This document shows, one piece after another, positions 6,147 to 15,039 of a stretch of DNA of 64,000 nt; position 1 is the first letter of the stretch; each line of letters opens with the position of its first letter. The notes beneath the pieces are model-generated. The model made no database searches, was not told the DNA's origin, and saw only the letters and a list, made by a program, of their open reading frames with translations. Both the position numbers and the translations under genes were made by a program. Where the stretch lies: contig NZ_CP010834.1 of NCBI RefSeq assembly GCF_001548675.1, positions 1,833,501 to 1,897,500 on the forward strand, read 5' to 3'. The DNA comes from Methanobrevibacter sp. YE315. Lineage in GTDB: Archaea > Methanobacteriota > Methanobacteria > Methanobacteriales > Methanobacteriaceae.

Positions 6147-8006
6147 ATGGATGCAAAAGACAAACAAATAGCAACAGATTTGGCTTATGAAATGATTCGT
6201 GAAGTAAGTAGAGATATCAGACCCTATGTTGGAAAACCTGAATCTGGCGAAAAGATAAAAATGGGTGCAGATGGTACTCCAACCTCATTAATTGATACAA
6301 TAGCTGAAGACAAACTTATAAATATTTTGAAAAATGCCCCAGTACTCTCATACATTGTCAGTGAAGAGATTGGGGAGTTGAAACTAGGTCGCGGAACCAA
6401 AAGAAGCATTACACTTACACAGGAATTAAGACGTGAAGATCTGGAGGAAGATGAAATTCCGAAATTCCTATTTTTAGTTGATCCTATTGATGGAACAAAT
6501 AATGCAATCAAAGAAATTCCGGCTTACGGTATTTCAATTGCTGTTGCAGGCGTGACACAAGGAAGATTAGCCACTTTAAATGATGTGGAATTAGGATTTA
6601 TAAGCAATTTTGCTAACGGTAACTTTTTTGAAGCAGAAAAAGGAAAAGGGTGCTGGTTGAATAATGAAAAAGTATCTCCAAGTAACACTATCAACATCAG
6701 CGATATGACATTGGGAGGATTTACAAAAAGCGGAACAAGCCAAGCCTCAAAATTAGTTGATAATGCAAGACGTATGAGAGTTCTTGGAAGTGTAGTGCTG
6801 GAGCTTTCATATGTTGCAAGCGGAAAATATGATGCATTTCTAGATTTGAGGGGCAGTAGAATAATAGATATTGCAGCATCAAAATTAATCCTGGAAGAAG
6901 CCGGAGGAATAATCACCAACAAATACGGTCAAAAGCTTAACAATACACTAAGCATTTATGAAAAAACTATCGTGGTTGCAGCCAACAATAAAATATTACA
7001 TAAACAAATGATTGATATTCTAAATGACAACCAGACTGATATTATCGGAAAAATCGGAGTCATTTCAAGAATTGACCAGAAAAGACCAATCTTATTGGCT
7101 GCAAAAGTAATCGAATATCTTTTGACAAGCGGCCGCGAAGTGATAATAGAAAAGCAATTAGCATATGAATTAGTTAAATTAAAGGAAAACCCTGACTTGG
7201 ACAGTATCATTCTTAAAATTAAAGAGGACTATCCTGAAACTGCGGAATTGCTTGATGACATTAACTTAAATATAGACTACAGCCAACTTTGTGAAAACCT
7301 TTTCGACTTCGACTGTGACATGGCAGTGATTTTAGGTGGAGATGGAACACTCCTTAGAGCACAATCAAAAATGAAGCCTGAAATCCCGATATTTGGAATT
7401 AACATGGGAACAGTAGGATTTTTAACAGAAATTGAAGTTGCACACACATTCGATGCATTGAATGATATTTTGAAAGGAGACTACTATAAAGAAAAAAGGA
7501 CCAGACTTGTTGTATCACATGAAAACCATCGATATACTGCAATGAATGAAGTAGTTGTTATGACTGACAAACCTGCAAAAATGCTTCATTTTGAAATTCA
7601 AGTAGATGGAGAGATTATTGAAGAAGTAAGGGCAGACGGACTGATTGTTTCAACACCTAGCGGTTCTACAGCATATGCGATGTCTGCAGGAGGACCGATT
7701 GTTGATCCGAAAGTTGCAGGATTCGTCATTATTCCAATTTGTCCATACAAACTTGGAGCAAGACCGTTTGTCGTATCCGACAATAGTGAAATAACTGTAA
7801 AATTACTTAAAAAAGGTAAACGTGCGGCATTTGTAATGGATGGTCAAATCAACGAAGTGGCAGAATATGAAGAAGAGATTAAATTCAAAAAATCTGATAA
7901 GGATGCTTATTTCATAAGAACCTCTACCAAATACTTCTACGAAAAAGTTAAAGACAAATTAAATGAAGGTGGAATACAGCACAACACTGGGTGCAACAAT
8001 GAATAA
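6147..8006 (+). CDS. nadK: Bifunctional NADP phosphatase (IMPase family) / NAD kinase fusion
   Basis: A 619-residue fusion. Residues 1 to about 285 are an inositol-monophosphatase-type domain with the metal-binding IVSEEIGE and FLVDPIDGTNNA motifs and the C-terminal IDIAASKLILEEAGG. Residues about 300 to 605 are an NAD kinase with VILGGDGTLLRA, FGINMGTVGFLTEIE and VSTPSGSTAYAMSAGG. The same fusion in Methanocaldococcus (MJ0917) has been shown to carry both NAD kinase and NADP phosphatase activity, so it can set the NAD/NADP balance in both directions. Its end overlaps the start of the F430 synthase by 8 bp, so pdaD, this gene and cfbE form one operon. Confidence 0.93.
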   Translation: MDAKDKQIATDLAYEMIREVSRDIRPYVGKPESGEKIKMGADGTPTSLIDTIAEDKLINILKNAPVLSYIVSEEIGELKLGRGTKRSITLTQELRREDLEEDEIPKFLFLVDPIDGTNNAIKEIPAYGISIAVAGVTQGRLATLNDVELGFISNFANGNFFEAEKGKGCWLNNEKVSPSNTINISDMTLGGFTKSGTSQASKLVDNARRMRVLGSVVLELSYVASGKYDAFLDLRGSRIIDIAASKLILEEAGGIITNKYGQKLNNTLSIYEKTIVVAANNKILHKQMIDILNDNQTDIIGKIGVISRIDQKRPILLAAKVIEYLLTSGREVIIEKQLAYELVKLKENPDLDSIILKIKEDYPETAELLDDINLNIDYSQLCENLFDFDCDMAVILGGDGTLLRAQSKMKPEIPIFGINMGTVGFLTEIEVAHTFDALNDILKGDYYKEKRTRLVVSHENHRYTAMNEVVVMTDKPAKMLHFEIQVDGEIIEEVRADGLIVSTPSGSTAYAMSAGGPIVDPKVAGFVIIPICPYKLGARPFVVSDNSEITVKLLKKGKRAAFVMDGQINEVAEYEEEIKFKKSDKDAYFIRTSTKYFYEKVKDKLNEGGIQHNTGCNNE

Positions 8007-9417
8007 CCTAGTAATCGATTTAACCCATGGCGGAGTGAAAATAGCTATAAGTCTAGCAAAAAAAGGAAAAAATGTCCTTGCATACGACATCTACAATACC
8101 TTAAATTCAATTGATGCAAGGATGCTGGAAATTTATAATGTTGAATTAGTTAAATTAGAAGACTTATCTAATTTCAAAGGAGATATGAACGTTATCTACC
8201 CTATACACATGCCCCTAACCTTTGAAGAAATCAAATCATATAACCCTGATTTGAATTACACTTTCCAAACCCATCATGAAATAATTAAGGAATTGCTTTC
8301 AGATTGGGGGGATGACATATTAAAAGTTGAAATTACGGGAGTGAAGGGAAAAACCTCCTCTGTTTTTATGCTTAAAGAGGTTTTAATTGAAAAAAATCCG
8401 CTGATACTCTCAAGCCTTGGCGCACTATTGTTTGAAAATGAAAACAGATACATTTTAAAACGCAATATCTCAATAACACCTGCAAACATTAAGGAAACCA
8501 TTGATTTGGCATATAAAATCGCCAATCCAGTTTGTCAGATTTCAGAGGGAATCGTGAAAAGTGAAAATCTAAGGAAATACGACAGTGCAATATTTGAATC
8601 ATCCTTAGGCGTGAGCGGTATTGGGGATGTCGGACTCCTACTCAATATTGTAGAAGACTATCCGATAGCAAAAGGTAGAAGCAGCGCATCCCAGGCCAAA
8701 AAACAAGTATTCCGATGCAATGTAGTTGTTTGTGAAAAAGAAGCATATGACAAATACTATTCAGACGTAAAACATGAAAAGACAAATACATTCTCTTTAA
8801 GTGATGAAACTGCAAATCTTTATTTGAACAATGCAAACTACACTTTAGATGAAACAACCATTGACATCACCTACAATGGCGTTAAAACAATAAATGACAA
8901 TATCATTAATGGAAAATTAACTTTAAAAACATTTGCACCCGGAAAGCATAACGTTAGCAATGTATTGGGAGTAATCCTGACTGCATTAAGTTTGGAAATT
9001 GATGCCGATACCATAATGAATGGAATTAAAAACTACAAGGGGATTCCCGGCAGAACCAATAAAAAGTTAATCGGCAATTCCATAATTATCGAGGAGATCA
9101 ATCCAGGTATAAATGTCACCGCCATAAAAGAGTCAATTAATATGATTAATAATCTGGATGACTATTACGTCGCTATTGGAGGGGATTATGGGATTACCTG
9201 TGAAGAAATTGATGAAAAGCAATTAAGTGAATTCATAGACACATTAACCTGTGACATTATACTCACTGGAGATGTTGGCCGCTCCATTTCTGAAAAGATT
9301 TCCAAGAAATGCAAACTCATCAGGAATTATGAAGATGTCTATGATATTGCTTTGGAGAATAATAAAAACCTTCTTTTTATATATCGGTCAGATTACAGAA
9401 AACTTTCACAAAGATAA
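7999..9417 (+). CDS. cfbE: Coenzyme F430 synthetase (Mur-ligase family)
   Basis: About 472 residues related to Mur ligases. The ATP-binding loop is GVKGKTSS (residues 114-121); further marks are SSLGVSGIGDVGLLLNI, KTFAPGKHNVSNVLGVIL and GIPGRTNKK with EEINPGINVTAIKESI. CfbE catalyses the ATP-dependent six-membered carbocyclic ring closure that ends synthesis of F430, the nickel tetrapyrrole of methyl-coenzyme M reductase. I start it at the ATG at 7999, which overlaps the NAD-kinase stop by 8 bp and follows a GGGTG site; the longer frame from 7963 adds 12 residues that only repeat the other gene in a second frame. hemC, another tetrapyrrole gene, is 1.3 kb downstream. Confidence 0.92.
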   Translation: MNNLVIDLTHGGVKIAISLAKKGKNVLAYDIYNTLNSIDARMLEIYNVELVKLEDLSNFKGDMNVIYPIHMPLTFEEIKSYNPDLNYTFQTHHEIIKELLSDWGDDILKVEITGVKGKTSSVFMLKEVLIEKNPLILSSLGALLFENENRYILKRNISITPANIKETIDLAYKIANPVCQISEGIVKSENLRKYDSAIFESSLGVSGIGDVGLLLNIVEDYPIAKGRSSASQAKKQVFRCNVVVCEKEAYDKYYSDVKHEKTNTFSLSDETANLYLNNANYTLDETTIDITYNGVKTINDNIINGKLTLKTFAPGKHNVSNVLGVILTALSLEIDADTIMNGIKNYKGIPGRTNKKLIGNSIIIEEINPGINVTAIKESINMINNLDDYYVAIGGDYGITCEEIDEKQLSEFIDTLTCDIILTGDVGRSISEKISKKCKLIRNYEDVYDIALENNKNLLFIYRSDYRKLSQR

Positions 9418-9561
9418 ATTTAAATATTAATTTAAAATTTTTGAAATCACAAGCTTACCGCAGTTCAAAACATTGAAGAGAATTAAAAAAAGCCTTTTTC
9501 TAAAAAAGATATAAATAGTTTTATCAACATACTTTTTAATAACAATTTTAATGAGGATATC

Positions 9562-10353
9562 ATGAATATAATAAAAATTGATGAAAATTACAATCGTATA
9601 TTAGGCCATGAACCAGCAATGAAAAACAGCAATATCATTTTCAATGGACGGAATAATGTGTTAATATGCGAAAAAAATGTTTCATTAAGAAATTCAAACT
9701 TAAAATTCCATGGAAATAACTCATTAATCTATTTAGCTCCCCAACGGTCCGGTTATTTTTTGAATATTTCTTTATTTAATAATTCTGTTTTTTTCATCGA
9801 TGAGGGTGTCTCTATGAATGGTAAACTAAATCTCCTTCTAAGTGAAGAAAAGAACATCATAATCGGTAAAGATTGTTTATTTTCATTTGGAATTTGGGTT
9901 AGGCTTGCAGATCCTCATTTGATTTTTGATATTGAAAATAAAGAAAGGATTAATGTTTCAAAAAGTGTTTACCTGGGAGACCATGTCTGGATTGGCCAGG
10001 ATGCAATGCTATTAAAAGGAACCCAAATTGGTTCTGGAAGTATTGTCGCAGCCAAATCTGTTGTTTCAAATAAAAAGATTTCATCAAATTCCATTTGGGG
10101 AGGAAATCCTGTAAAAGAAATCAAAAAAGGAATATTCTTTGATAAACTTACAGCAAACAATTTTACAAAAAAACATACTGAAAAATATATGAAATCTGAA
10201 GATGAAAAATGGATTTATTCAAATGAAGGAGAGGTCCTTAGTTTTGATGAAATTGATGAAAAATTAGCTTCAATGACTGATATTGATGATAAAATAGAGC
10301 TTATCCAAAGTATTCGAAACAATAAATCCCATAATAGGTTCTATATAGAATAA
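9562..10353 (+). CDS. Hexapeptide-repeat acyltransferase (left-handed beta-helix)
   Basis: A 263-residue protein of the galactoside/maltose O-acetyltransferase type. The C-terminal half of the fold shows VYLGDHVWIGQDAMLLKGTQ followed by IGSGSIVAAKSVVSN and IWGGNPVKEIKKG, the usual acetyl-CoA-binding beta-helix with catalytic His at DHVW. The N-terminal half is a less regular beta-helix (NNVLICEKNVSLRNSNLKFH). A C-terminal acidic helical tail ends in NNKSHNRFYIE. It is a clear paralogue of the protein at 29020-29823 in the surface-polymer locus, sharing all three parts. It sits alone between cfbE and hemC; acylation of a surface polysaccharide is a reasonable guess. Confidence 0.85.
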   Translation: MNIIKIDENYNRILGHEPAMKNSNIIFNGRNNVLICEKNVSLRNSNLKFHGNNSLIYLAPQRSGYFLNISLFNNSVFFIDEGVSMNGKLNLLLSEEKNIIIGKDCLFSFGIWVRLADPHLIFDIENKERINVSKSVYLGDHVWIGQDAMLLKGTQIGSGSIVAAKSVVSNKKISSNSIWGGNPVKEIKKGIFFDKLTANNFTKKHTEKYMKSEDEKWIYSNEGEVLSFDEIDEKLASMTDIDDKIELIQSIRNNKSHNRFYIE

Positions 10354-10701
10354 ATATTCACCTATTTTTAAAATCTATTGATTGTCCATTCTATTTTTTA
10401 ATTTAAATGATTGTAACTCTGATTTATACATTATTGAAAAATACTTAAATTAAGCGCCTGCTTAATTTATAAAATCTAACAATTGAAATGTTGATTTTTT
10501 TGGTTAATCATTTATGTAAATTCTATGAATTTAATTAATGTCAACTTACTTAAACATTAGCATGAAAAGGAAAAACTCCCACAAATAATTGAAAAAGACC
10601 AAAAATTGAAACATTTAATAAACATTAATTCAAAAGTTAATAATGTAACAAAATTTATAAGTCAAATCTTATAAAAAAATTTCAAAAATTGGAGATAATA
10701 A
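10354..10701. other. Intergenic region before hemC with hairpin and promoter dyad
   Basis: About 350 bp without a gene. A hairpin with arms TAAATTAAGC (10446-10455) and GCTTAATTTA (10460-10469) and a GCCT loop lies about 95 nt after the acyltransferase; a T7 tract follows at about 10494, so it may end that transcript. Near the hemC start, TTTATAAG (10654-10661) and CTTATAAA (10668-10675) form an 8-bp dyad over the putative TATA box. Nothing else is evident. Confidence 0.45.
10654..10675 (+). promoter_or_regulatory. hemC promoter region with 8-bp inverted repeat
   Basis: TTTATAAG-TCAAAT-CTTATAAA. The left arm doubles as a TATA box about 45 nt before the hemC ATG, and GGAG lies 8 nt before that ATG. 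The dyad could be an operator or simply the AT-rich core promoter. Confidence 0.35.
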
Positions 10702-11571
10702 ATGATTGTTGGAACACGTGGAAGTCGATTAGCTTTAGCCCAAACAAATCAGGTATGTGCTGATTTAAGCAAAATAACCGGCGAAAACATTGATGTGCAA
10801 ATTATTAAAACTAAAGGAGATAAAATCACTACTTCTCAATTATACAATATGGATTCAAAAGGATTATTTACCAAAGAACTTGATATTGCTCTTTTAGAAG
10901 AAGAAGTTGATTTTACAGTACACAGTTTTAAGGATTTGCCAACTGAATTGGATGAAGATTTAGAAGTTGTAGCGGTTCCAAAACGTGAATCTCCTCATGA
11001 AGTGCTTATCTCTTCAAAATCATGGGATGAACTTGGACCTGATTCAAAATTAGGCACTAGCAGCCTTAGAAGAGAAGCATTCTGTAATCATTACGATAAA
11101 GGTTTTGAACTCAAACCCATCAGGGGAAATATCGAAACCAGAATCAAAAAAGCATTGGAAGAGGATTTGGATGCGACAATAATGGCTGAAGCGGGCCTTA
11201 AAAGATTAAATCTTACAAAATACATCAAAAATGTATTTCCATTAGATTATATCACTCCTCCAGCAGGACAAGGTGCATTAGCTATTATTACAAGAAAAGA
11301 CTCTGATAAAAAAGAAATTATCAAAAAATTAAATGATTACATCTCAATGCAAGAAGTTTTTGCAGAAAAAAAGGTCTTGGAAGAGCTTGGTATTGGTTGC
11401 CAATGGCCAATTGGATCCATAGCTCAAATGAAAGACAAAGAATTCAATATTTATTCAATATTATTAACTAAAGAAGGAGAAATCCTTAAAAAACAAACGG
11501 AAAAAGGCTCTATAAGAGATGCGGTTGAACTTGGCAGACGTATTGGAGAGCTTTTCCAGGATTATGTTTAG
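10702..11571 (+). CDS. hemC: Hydroxymethylbilane synthase (porphobilinogen deaminase)
   Basis: A 289-residue enzyme that joins four porphobilinogen units into hydroxymethylbilane, the precursor of sirohaem, cobalamin and F430 in methanogens. The N-terminal GTRGSRLALAQTNQV, the substrate-binding VHSFKDLPTE, LGTSSLRREA and IRGNIETRIKKALE, and the dipyrromethane cofactor Cys233 in LEELGIGCQWPIG are all present. It is somewhat shorter than bacterial HemC, as usual in archaea, because the C-terminal domain is reduced. The ATG is preceded by GGAG. The Gfo/Idh gene follows after 14 bp, so hemC probably leads a three-gene operon with it and gfcR. Confidence 0.95.
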   Translation: MIVGTRGSRLALAQTNQVCADLSKITGENIDVQIIKTKGDKITTSQLYNMDSKGLFTKELDIALLEEEVDFTVHSFKDLPTELDEDLEVVAVPKRESPHEVLISSKSWDELGPDSKLGTSSLRREAFCNHYDKGFELKPIRGNIETRIKKALEEDLDATIMAEAGLKRLNLTKYIKNVFPLDYITPPAGQGALAIITRKDSDKKEIIKKLNDYISMQEVFAEKKVLEELGIGCQWPIGSIAQMKDKEFNIYSILLTKEGEILKKQTEKGSIRDAVELGRRIGELFQDYV

Positions 11572-11585
11572 ACGGAGGAATTTAA

Positions 11586-12542
11586 TTGAAGACTGTTAAC
11601 GTAGGAGTTATTGGGGTAGGTGCGATGGGTGAAAACCACGTTCGTGTCTATCACAAAATGGAAGAAGCAAATTTAGTTGCTGTAAGCGATGTAAGCGAAA
11701 GAGCACTTAAAAAAATTGAGAAAAAATATGGTGCTAAAGGTTATACCGAATACAGTGAATTACTTGAAAATGAAGAAATTGACGCTGTAAGCGTGTGTGT
11801 TCCAACTACATTCCACCATGCAGTAGTAATGGAAGCAATAAAATATGGCAAACACGTTTTAGTTGAAAAACCAATAGCATTCACATTGAAAGAAGCTGAA
11901 GAAATGATTGCAGCTGCTAAAGAAGCAAATGTTCTTCTTGCAACTGGACATGTTGAAAGATTCAATCCTGCTGTTCAAAAAGCTAAAGAACTTATTGATG
12001 ATGGAGTAATAGGCGACATTGTATCAGCATTCGCAAAAAGAGTAGGACCTCTCCCACCAAGAATAAAGGATGTTGGTGTTTCAATAGATTTAGCTATTCA
12101 CGATTTAGATATAATGAATTATTTATTTGAAGAGGAAGTTACACAAGTTTACGGAACAATGAATTCCAGCTTTGATGACAGTGAATTTGAGGACCATGCT
12201 GAAATAATGGTTAGTTTTGATAATGAATCTACTGGAATAATTGAAGTGAACTGGTTAACTCCATATAAAAGAAGAGAATTAGAGCTTACAGGTACTGCAG
12301 GAATCATTTCTGTAGACTACATCAAGCAGAGCATAGAAGTTTATGGTAAATTTGCTCAAGATATCCAAATTAAACATGAAGAACCTCTCAAAGGTGAATT
12401 AAAATCCTTCCTAAATGCAGTAGTTAATAATATGGAACCAGAAATTACTGGTGAAGATGGACTTAAAGCTCTTAAAATGGTTATTGCTGCAAATAGATCA
12501 TCCAAAGAACATAAACCAATTAGTTTTGAAGAATTATTATAA
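11586..12542 (+). CDS. Gfo/Idh/MocA-family NAD(P)-dependent oxidoreductase
   Basis: A 318-residue two-domain dehydrogenase. The N-terminal Rossmann fold has VNVGVIGVGAMGENH, SVCVPTTFHH and the family signature HVLVEKPIAFTLKEAEEM; the C-terminal domain has GDIVSAFAKRVGPLPPR and the catalytic-type DLAIHDLDIMNYLF. Such enzymes oxidise or reduce sugars, often nucleotide sugars; UDP-GlcNAc 3-dehydrogenase is a common annotation for archaeal members but cannot be settled here. The start is a TTG at 11586 with GGAGG 7 nt upstream. It lies between hemC (14 bp gap) and gfcR (12 bp gap). Confidence 0.88.
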   Translation: MKTVNVGVIGVGAMGENHVRVYHKMEEANLVAVSDVSERALKKIEKKYGAKGYTEYSELLENEEIDAVSVCVPTTFHHAVVMEAIKYGKHVLVEKPIAFTLKEAEEMIAAAKEANVLLATGHVERFNPAVQKAKELIDDGVIGDIVSAFAKRVGPLPPRIKDVGVSIDLAIHDLDIMNYLFEEEVTQVYGTMNSSFDDSEFEDHAEIMVSFDNESTGIIEVNWLTPYKRRELELTGTAGIISVDYIKQSIEVYGKFAQDIQIKHEEPLKGELKSFLNAVVNNMEPEITGEDGLKALKMVIAANRSSKEHKPISFEELL

Positions 12543-12554
12543 CTAGGTGATAAT

Positions 12555-13166
12555 GTGAAAGAAAAATTAATCGCAAAAGCACAAGAATTAAGACAACACG
12601 GATTCACAACTGGTGAAATCGCTGATGAACTTAATGTGAGTATGGATACTGCTAGATGGTTAACACTCCAAAAAGCAACTGAAGAAAAAATTGACGCCCC
12701 AGTTGACTTTGCAATTAATTGGAAAAGTATTGGTGGAAATTCCACTCGTTTAAGTTATGTTTCAGGTGCATTAAGTGATATGGCATTATCACATGGAGAT
12801 GCAGATACTGTTGTTGGTATCGCTGTTAGCGGCGTTCCATTTGCAACCGTTATGGCCGACTTTATGGAAGACATGACTGGACTTGACACATCTTTAGCTA
12901 TATTCCACCCAAATAAACACAGAAAAGACAATGACGAAACAGATGACGAAGGTACAATCAGTACTAACTTCGGAACTGTTGAAGGCAAAAAAGTTGTCAT
13001 AGTTGATGATGTTATCACCAGTGGAAAAACCGTGAAAGAAGTAATTCATACAGTTAAAGACCTGGGCGGAGAACCAACCTGTGTTACTGTATTAATCGAT
13101 AAAGCAGGACTCTCTGAAATTGAAGGAGTGCCTGTCGAATCTTTAATCAAAGTTAGTAGATTATAA
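12555..13166 (+). CDS. gfcR: GfcR-type regulator: HTH plus phosphoribosyltransferase domain
   Basis: A 203-residue protein with an N-terminal helix-turn-helix ([20 protein letters not shown]) fused to an orotate-phosphoribosyltransferase-like domain with the PRPP loop [13 protein letters not shown]. This is the PyrE-like/GfcR family; in haloarchaea GfcR is a transcription factor of sugar catabolism that senses a phosphorylated metabolite with the PRTase-like domain. The true pyrE would lack the HTH, so a regulator is the better call. The start is a GTG preceded by AGGTGAT. The stop codon lies in the loop of a palindromic terminator. Targets are unknown; carbon-metabolism genes such as pgk and tpiA are conceivable. 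Confidence 0.85.
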   Translation: MKEKLIAKAQELRQHGFTTGEIADELNVSMDTARWLTLQKATEEKIDAPVDFAINWKSIGGNSTRLSYVSGALSDMALSHGDADTVVGIAVSGVPFATVMADFMEDMTGLDTSLAIFHPNKHRKDNDETDDEGTISTNFGTVEGKKVVIVDDVITSGKTVKEVIHTVKDLGGEPTCVTVLIDKAGLSEIEGVPVESLIKVSRL

Positions 13167-13173
13167 TCTACTA
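13154..13173 (+). terminator. Terminator hairpin containing the gfcR stop codon
   Basis: TAGTAGATTATAATCTACTA is a perfect 20-bp palindrome: 7-bp arms around TTATAA. The TAA stop (13164-13166) is in the loop, and a T-rich stretch with T7 and T5 runs follows on the plus strand (about 13180-13193). Confidence 0.65.
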
Positions 13174-13459
13174 CATTCTATTTTTTTATTTTTAACCATT
13201 TCAAGTAAACCTGACACCATCAATTAAATAAAATCATGCATTATTTAAAATAAAAGTTTTATTGAAAAACATGATTAAATTTAATTTTACTTTAATTATA
13301 TTAACGCATAATGATAAAATCAATAATCCATGTATTGAAATACACATGGATAAAGACATTAATATAAATTATTGCTAAAAACATCAAAAACAAGGATTAT
13401 AAGTTAGTATATTAAAAAGTAGAAAAAAAGTTAATTTGTAAAAAATGAAAAATTAAAAA
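13174..13459. other. Convergent intergenic region with an isolated hairpin
   Basis: Between the terminators of gfcR (plus) and the mtrA homologue (minus). It holds one GC-richer inverted repeat, ATCCATGT (13326-13333) and ACATGGAT (13344-13351) with a 10-nt loop, not followed by a T-tract on either strand. No open reading frame or RNA gene is recognised. Confidence 0.4.
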
Positions 13460-13482
13460 AAGCTGAAATTAATCTTCAGCTT
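13460..13482 (-). terminator. Terminator hairpin containing the mtrA stop codon
   Basis: Arms AAGCTGAA (13460-13467) and TTCAGCTT (13475-13482), 7-nt loop holding the TAA stop. On the minus strand it is followed by T6, AA, T5 and further T runs. Part of a recurring pattern in this window. Confidence 0.75.
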
Positions 13483-14029
13483 CTTCTTCAGCTTCTTGGT
13501 CAACAATTACCATTTTTTCGTTTTCTTCATCGACTTCCATTACAATTGGGTCTTCTTCTAAAGCACCAGGATCTTTTTCAACACATTCGTTGATTTTGGA
13601 TTGAATTGCACCAATATCTTCAGTATCGATTAAATCAACAATTTCAAGTTGTTGTTGGAATCTTTCAATACCTTCAAGAGGAACATTTTCAACAAATGGA
13701 ATAGCTCCAGTAGCACCGATGATTTTCTTTTTGTCCGGGTCTGCACCATTGTCATACAATGCTTGAATACTTTGACCTGTAATGTGGCCTTGTACTTCAG
13801 CACCGGCTAAAATTAAAAATCTAATATTTGGATTAGAAATGATATTTGCAACAACTTTTTCAATACCTAAGTTTTCAGTTTTACATGGTCCTGCAATTGC
13901 TGCACCGCTTAATTCAGCTTCGATATGTGATGCAAGGGTTGTTACAGCTACTGGACTTTCAGGATCCCCCACAATGTAATCTCCACTAATAACTGGCCAG
14001 CCATCTGCAGGAGCTTTTTTGTCAGCCAT
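13469..14029 (-). CDS. mtrA: MtrA homologue (cobamide-binding methyltransferase subunit) without membrane anchor
   Basis: A 186-residue homologue of subunit A of tetrahydromethanopterin S-methyltransferase. The corrinoid-binding region is intact, with [17 protein letters not shown]; His82 matches the cobalt-ligand His of canonical Mtr[21 protein letters not shown] and [20 protein letters not shown] are also family marks. Canonical MtrA ends in a C-terminal membrane helix; this protein instead ends in an acidic tail ([11 protein letters not shown]) and is predicted soluble. It stands alone, not in an mtrEDCBAFGH operon, so it is likely a second copy with a cytosolic methyl-carrier role or a partner other than MtrH. 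The ATG follows GGAGG. Confidence 0.88.
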   Translation of the reverse strand: MADKKAPADGWPVISGDYIVGDPESPVAVTTLASHIEAELSGAAIAGPCKTENLGIEKVVANIISNPNIRFLILAGAEVQGHITGQSIQALYDNGADPDKKKIIGATGAIPFVENVPLEGIERFQQQLEIVDLIDTEDIGAIQSKINECVEKDPGALEEDPIVMEVDEENEKMVIVDQEAEEEAED

Positions 14030-14117
14030 GAGTAAATCCTCCTAAAATTTTGTTGATTAAAAATATATTTTAAGTATATTTAAATATTTTGAAACTGTAA
14101 TTGTGATAGCAGCATAC

Positions 14118-14126
14118 TATTTAAAT
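14118..14126 (+). promoter_or_regulatory. TATA box giving a leaderless PAP2 message
   Basis: TATTTAAAT is centred 26 nt upstream of the ATG at 14148 and no ribosome-binding site precedes that ATG, which is the spacing expected of a leaderless transcript. Confidence 0.4.
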
Positions 14127-14147
14127 TTCAAAAAATATATTATAATT

Positions 14148-14672
14148 ATGAATTTAAACTATCAATTTTTTTATTTGATAAACAATAATTTACAAAATCC
14201 GTTATTTGATTTTATAATGCCTCATCTTACCAATATCGGAGGATTTGCTGGCCTATTGGTATTATGTATCATTGCAATAATATTAACCAAATATTATAAA
14301 AAAGAAAAATACTTAAAAATAGCAAAATTATGTTTATATTCCCTCATATTATCTGGAATTATTACATTATGTTTAAAATTAGCAATTGTTGAACAAAGAC
14401 CTTTTTTAACATTAAGCAATGTTCATCAACTCGTTACACCAACAGAACCAAATTCATTTCCTTCAGGCCATGCATCATCAACATTAAGCGTTGCCACAGT
14501 TTTGATTTATGAATTCCGGAAAAATAAATTGATAGTTGCAGGTTTAGTTATTTTTAGTATATTAATTGCATTTTCAAGAGTATACTGTGGTGTTCATTAC
14601 CCATTAGATGTATTGACTGGAATGATGGTGGGTATTTTAAGTGGTGTTGTCATTTTGAAATTAAAAGTATAA
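14148..14672 (+). CDS. PAP2-family membrane phosphatase
   Basis: About 174 residues with five to six membrane segments and the three PAP2 motifs: KLAIVEQRP, PSGHASS and SRVYCGVHYPLDV. Members dephosphorylate lipid phosphates such as undecaprenyl/dolichyl pyrophosphate or phosphatidate; here lipid-carrier recycling for cell-wall or surface-polymer synthesis is a plausible role given the polymer locus that follows. The ATG at 14148 is preferred over the frame start at 14103, because a TATA box at 14118-14126 lies downstream of the latter. The 3' end overlaps the convergent gene by 12 bp. Confidence 0.88.
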   Translation: MNLNYQFFYLINNNLQNPLFDFIMPHLTNIGGFAGLLVLCIIAIILTKYYKKEKYLKIAKLCLYSLILSGIITLCLKLAIVEQRPFLTLSNVHQLVTPTEPNSFPSGHASSTLSVATVLIYEFRKNKLIVAGLVIFSILIAFSRVYCGVHYPLDVLTGMMVGILSGVVILKLKV

Positions 14673-14951
14673 TTCGGAAGGATGGCCGATATATTCAAAA
14701 TCATCCTTATTGTCAAGATATTTTACTCCAATAACCTTTCCATCAGGGAATTTTGTAACAACACTCATGCCATCATTTACATCAATGACAATTACTTTTG
14801 TATTTTTTTCGCCTTCCACTTGAATTTTAACAATGTCATCATTTTGAATTAATTCAGCATCTTCGAATTCGTTACTGATGTCTGTGGAATACCAATGCTG
14901 AGGTAATTTAAGCCTTAATCCCAAATCATCCAATAAATCTTTTACGTGCAT
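14661..14951 (-). CDS. Hypothetical small protein
   Basis: A 96-residue acidic soluble protein, unrecognised. It starts with a helix (MHVKDLLDDLGLRLKLPQHW) and continues as beta strands (IVKIQVEGEKNTKVIVIDVN, VVTKFPDGKVIGVKYLDN). The ATG has GGAG 9 nt upstream. Its last 12 bp overlap the convergent PAP2 gene. No cysteine motif, signal or membrane segment. It lies next to a nitroreductase on the same strand, 88 bp apart, with no proven link. Confidence 0.7.
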   Translation of the reverse strand: MHVKDLLDDLGLRLKLPQHWYSTDISNEFEDAELIQNDDIVKIQVEGEKNTKVIVIDVNDGMSVVTKFPDGKVIGVKYLDNKDDFEYIGHPSELYF

Positions 14952-15039
14952 CTTAAAAATCTCCTTGAATCTATTATTAAATCTAGTCTATAAAAAAATA
15001 TATTTAAAGTTATTGTAACTTTTCAAGGGTTAAAAGTAG

